Assembly: GCF_026788005.1 (NCBI RefSeq)
Contig: NZ_JABEPE010000004.1
Coordinates: 62,001 to 126,000 of the forward strand
DNA: 64,000 nucleotides
Direction of reading: 5' to 3'
From: Alteromonas sp. a30
GTDB taxonomy: Bacteria; Pseudomonadota; Gammaproteobacteria; Enterobacterales; Alteromonadaceae
Part shown: positions 61,895-64,000 of the stretch, in pieces
Position numbering within the stretch: position 1 is the first letter of the stretch
How the letters are laid out: each line of letters opens with the position of its first letter
Made by a program: the position numbers and the translations under genes
The notes under the pieces: generated by a model
What the model saw: the letters and a program-made list of their open reading frames with translations, nothing else
Databases searched by the model: none
What the model was told of the DNA's origin: nothing

Positions 61895-63457
61895 CTAACC
61901 GCACCCCGATAAAAAGAAGCGATAAGCGGGGTTTTGTGTTTGCTCTGTATATTCATAGTTCAGTTCATTTAAGTCTTCTTTAAAACGTTCAAATTCCGGC
62001 TCTGGGATGTCGAAACCTGCTAATACCAAGCCTTCCGCTGCGCCATGATTTCGATAATGAAATAAAGTGATGTTCCAATGTTCGCCGAGCGTTTCTAAAA
62101 AGCGCAACAAGGCGCCGGGAGATTCTGGAAATTCGAAGGAGAATATCCGTTCATTCGGCAAGCTAGCAGGTCGTCCACCAACCATGTAGCGTACATGGAG
62201 TTTTGCGGTTTCATCATTTGAAAGGTCGAACCATTCATATCCTTCGTCTTCTAGCTTTTCGGTGAGCTGTTGAAATTCGGGTAAGCCATAACGTAATCGC
62301 GTACCTACAAATATATGAGCATCGTTTTCCAAAGCAAAACGATAGTTAAACTCGGTGATGGCACGATCTCCCATCAAGCGACAAAAACGCATAAACGCGC
62401 CTTTTTCTTCTGGGATTTTCACCGCAAAAACAGCTTCCTTTTGTTCACCTAATTCACATCGTTCAGACACATAACGCAAGGTATGAAAGTTGATGTTTGC
62501 ACCACACAAAATACCCGCAATATTCCGTCCCGAAATTCCCTTCTCTCGTGTATATTTTCGGATAGCGGCAACTGAAAGCGCCCCGGCAGGTTCGGCTATA
62601 GTGCGTGTATCATCGAAAATATCTTTAATAGCGCCACAAATTTCGTCGGTTGAAACGGTGATGGTTTCGTCTACAAACTGCTGGCACAAGCGAAATGGCT
62701 CTGTACCGACCCGCCGAACCGCTACGCCATCGGCAAAGATGCCAACTGAGGGTAAATCTACTGGAGCCCCCTTTCCTCTCGCTGCGGTGTAACAAGCAGA
62801 GTCTTCCGCTTCTACTGCGATGATACGAATATCGGGGCGTATGGTCTTTACATAGGTGCTAATGCCTGCTGCTAACCCGCCGCCGCCCACAGCAATAAAT
62901 AGCGTGTCGATATGCGGGTTTTGCTCGAGGATCTCCTTACCAATAGTACCTTGCCCGGCAATGACATCAGGATCATCAAAGGGAGGCAGCATAATATAGC
63001 CATGCTCCTCGGCCAGTGCGTATGCCTTTGCATTTGCCGTATTGAAGTTGTCGCCGTAGAGCACAATCTCAACGTTATCACCACCAAAATTACGCACGGC
63101 TTCTACTTTAATTTCAGGTGTGGTACTCGGCATTACGATGGTAGCTCGTATATTTTTGTATTTCGCCGAATACGCGACTCCCTGGGCATGATTCCCCGCA
63201 GAAGCGGCGACCACACCCCGAGCCAATTGCGCTTCGGTTAATTGACAAATCCGGTTGTAAGCCCCGCGCAATTTGAAGGATTTTACCGGCTGCTGATCTT
63301 CTCGTTTTAACCAAATTTGATTGCCTAGCTCAGCAGAAAGTCGCTGCAAGTAATTTAAGTCGGAATTCACCGCAACATCATAAACAGGTGAGCTTAAAAT
63401 CTTGCGCAGATACTCAAAGGCGGTTAGTTCTTTTGGATGATGATCCTGCATAGGCAT
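61895..63457 (-). CDS. ilvA: Threonine deaminase (threonine ammonia-lyase, biosynthetic)
   Basis: A 520-residue PLP enzyme converting threonine to 2-oxobutanoate, the first committed step of isoleucine synthesis. PLP lysine is in VKSFKLRGAYN, the substrate loop in SAGNHAQGVA, and the phosphate-binding glycine loop in VGGGGLAAG. Two ACT-like regulatory segments fill residues ~330-510, so isoleucine feedback is expected. Of two close in-frame ATGs (63457 and 63451), the second has better spacing (nine bases) from AGGAG. It lies ten bases after ilvD, so they are one operon. Confidence 0.97.
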   Translation of the reverse strand: MPMQDHHPKELTAFEYLRKILSSPVYDVAVNSDLNYLQRLSAELGNQIWLKREDQQPVKSFKLRGAYNRICQLTEAQLARGVVAASAGNHAQGVAYSAKYKNIRATIVMPSTTPEIKVEAVRNFGGDNVEIVLYGDNFNTANAKAYALAEEHGYIMLPPFDDPDVIAGQGTIGKEILEQNPHIDTLFIAVGGGGLAAGISTYVKTIRPDIRIIAVEAEDSACYTAARGKGAPVDLPSVGIFADGVAVRRVGTEPFRLCQQFVDETITVSTDEICGAIKDIFDDTRTIAEPAGALSVAAIRKYTREKGISGRNIAGILCGANINFHTLRYVSERCELGEQKEAVFAVKIPEEKGAFMRFCRLMGDRAITEFNYRFALENDAHIFVGTRLRYGLPEFQQLTEKLEDEGYEWFDLSNDETAKLHVRYMVGGRPASLPNERIFSFEFPESPGALLRFLETLGEHWNITLFHYRNHGAAEGLVLAGFDIPEPEFERFKEDLNELNYEYTEQTQNPAYRFFLSGCG

Positions 63458-63466
63458 AGGCTCCTG

Positions 63467-64000
63467 TTATTCGGGTAACTTGCTGACATCTCTGACCGCG
63501 CCTTTATCTGCGCTGGTCGCTAGCATGGCGTATGTTTTTAGCGCCGTAGACACCGGACGCACTCGTGTAACCGGGCGCCAAGGCTTATCACTTGCCTGCA
63601 TCTCAGCTCGACGCTGAGCTAACTCGGCATCATCAATAGCAAGGTTAATGCTACGATTTGGAATATCGATGCTAATGGGGTCGCCATCTTTCACTAACGC
63701 TAAAGCCCCCCCAGAAGCGGCTTCCGGTGAACAGTGACCGATAGATAACCCGGACGTTCCACCAGAGAAGCGCCCGTCGGTGATAAGCGCGCACGCTTTA
63801 CCTAGCCCTTTGGATTTTAAATAAGAGGTTGGGTATAGCATTTCCTGCATTCCGGGGCCGCCTTTTGGCCCTTCATAACGAATAATAACGGCATCGCCCG
63901 CGCTCACTTCGTCATTCAAAATGCCTTGAACAGCATCGTCCTGACTCTCATAGACTTTAGCTTTGCCATTAAACACAAGAATGGACTCATCCACGCCAGC
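63467..64000 (-). CDS. ilvD: Dihydroxy-acid dehydratase, C-terminal part (gene continues beyond the window)
   Basis: Residues shown (about 178) are the C-terminal third of IlvD, the iron-sulfur enzyme of valine/isoleucine synthesis: [40 protein letters not shown] and [15 protein letters not shown]. The frame is open to the window edge, so the start and the cluster-binding cysteines lie outside. It ends at TAA ten bases before ilvA and reads in the same direction, giving the usual ilvD-ilvA pair. Confidence 0.96.
   Translation of the reverse strand, partial: AGVDESILVFNGKAKVYESQDDAVQGILNDEVSAGDAVIIRYEGPKGGPGMQEMLYPTSYLKSKGLGKACALITDGRFSGGTSGLSIGHCSPEAASGGALALVKDGDPISIDIPNRSINLAIDDAELAQRRAEMQASDKPWRPVTRVRPVSTALKTYAMLATSADKGAVRDVSKLPE

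Overview
The window comes from the chromosome of a Gram-negative gammaproteobacterium, most likely a marine Alteromonadales-type or Cellvibrio-type organism. The gene set (rep, a cytochrome c5, ubiK, ilvA, ilvD), a secreted multidomain pectate lyase, moderate G+C and the protein styles point that way. This placement is inference; no rRNA or tRNA gene is present to confirm it.

Bases 1-45271 (all on the minus strand, so read from high to low coordinate) hold one large lipopeptide biosynthesis cluster. The order of transcription is: an orphan MacB/FtsX-type permease; a loading protein made of a fatty acyl-AMP ligase, a carrier protein and one polyketide module; a cyclic-peptide-type ABC exporter; a type II thioesterase; four NRPS proteins with 2, 3, 1 and 2 modules (eight C-A-T modules in all, with a terminal thioesterase); and four tandem paralogues of the aspartyl/asparaginyl beta-hydroxylase (AspH/LpxO) family. 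Genes overlap or are a few bases apart, so the block is probably one or two operons. The inferred product is a 3-hydroxyacyl octapeptide, oxidised at several positions, released and possibly cyclised by the thioesterase. I do not recognise it as a known compound. Unusual points are the four hydroxylases, an NRPS module carrying two extra half-condensation lobes, degenerate DH and ER domains in the PKS module, and identical pocket residues in the last two modules.

Bases 45272-46619 are AT-rich and hold one divergent SAM-dependent methyltransferase gene. They separate the cluster from a complete urease operon, ureDABCEFG plus a small histidine-bearing membrane protein (52103 down to 46620, minus strand). 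Upstream of ureD I see a sigma-54-like promoter and an inverted repeat.

Bases 52161-64000 look like housekeeping and accessory chromosome. They hold a cytochrome c5 with a clear promoter and terminator, a GAF-GAF-GGDEF-EAL signalling protein, Rep helicase, a GNAT acetyltransferase, the secreted PL1 pectate lyase with two copies of an identical operator-like 14-mer upstream, ubiK, an octamer tandem repeat, ilvA, and the 3' part of ilvD, which runs off the window. No transposase, CRISPR array, prophage or RNA gene was found.
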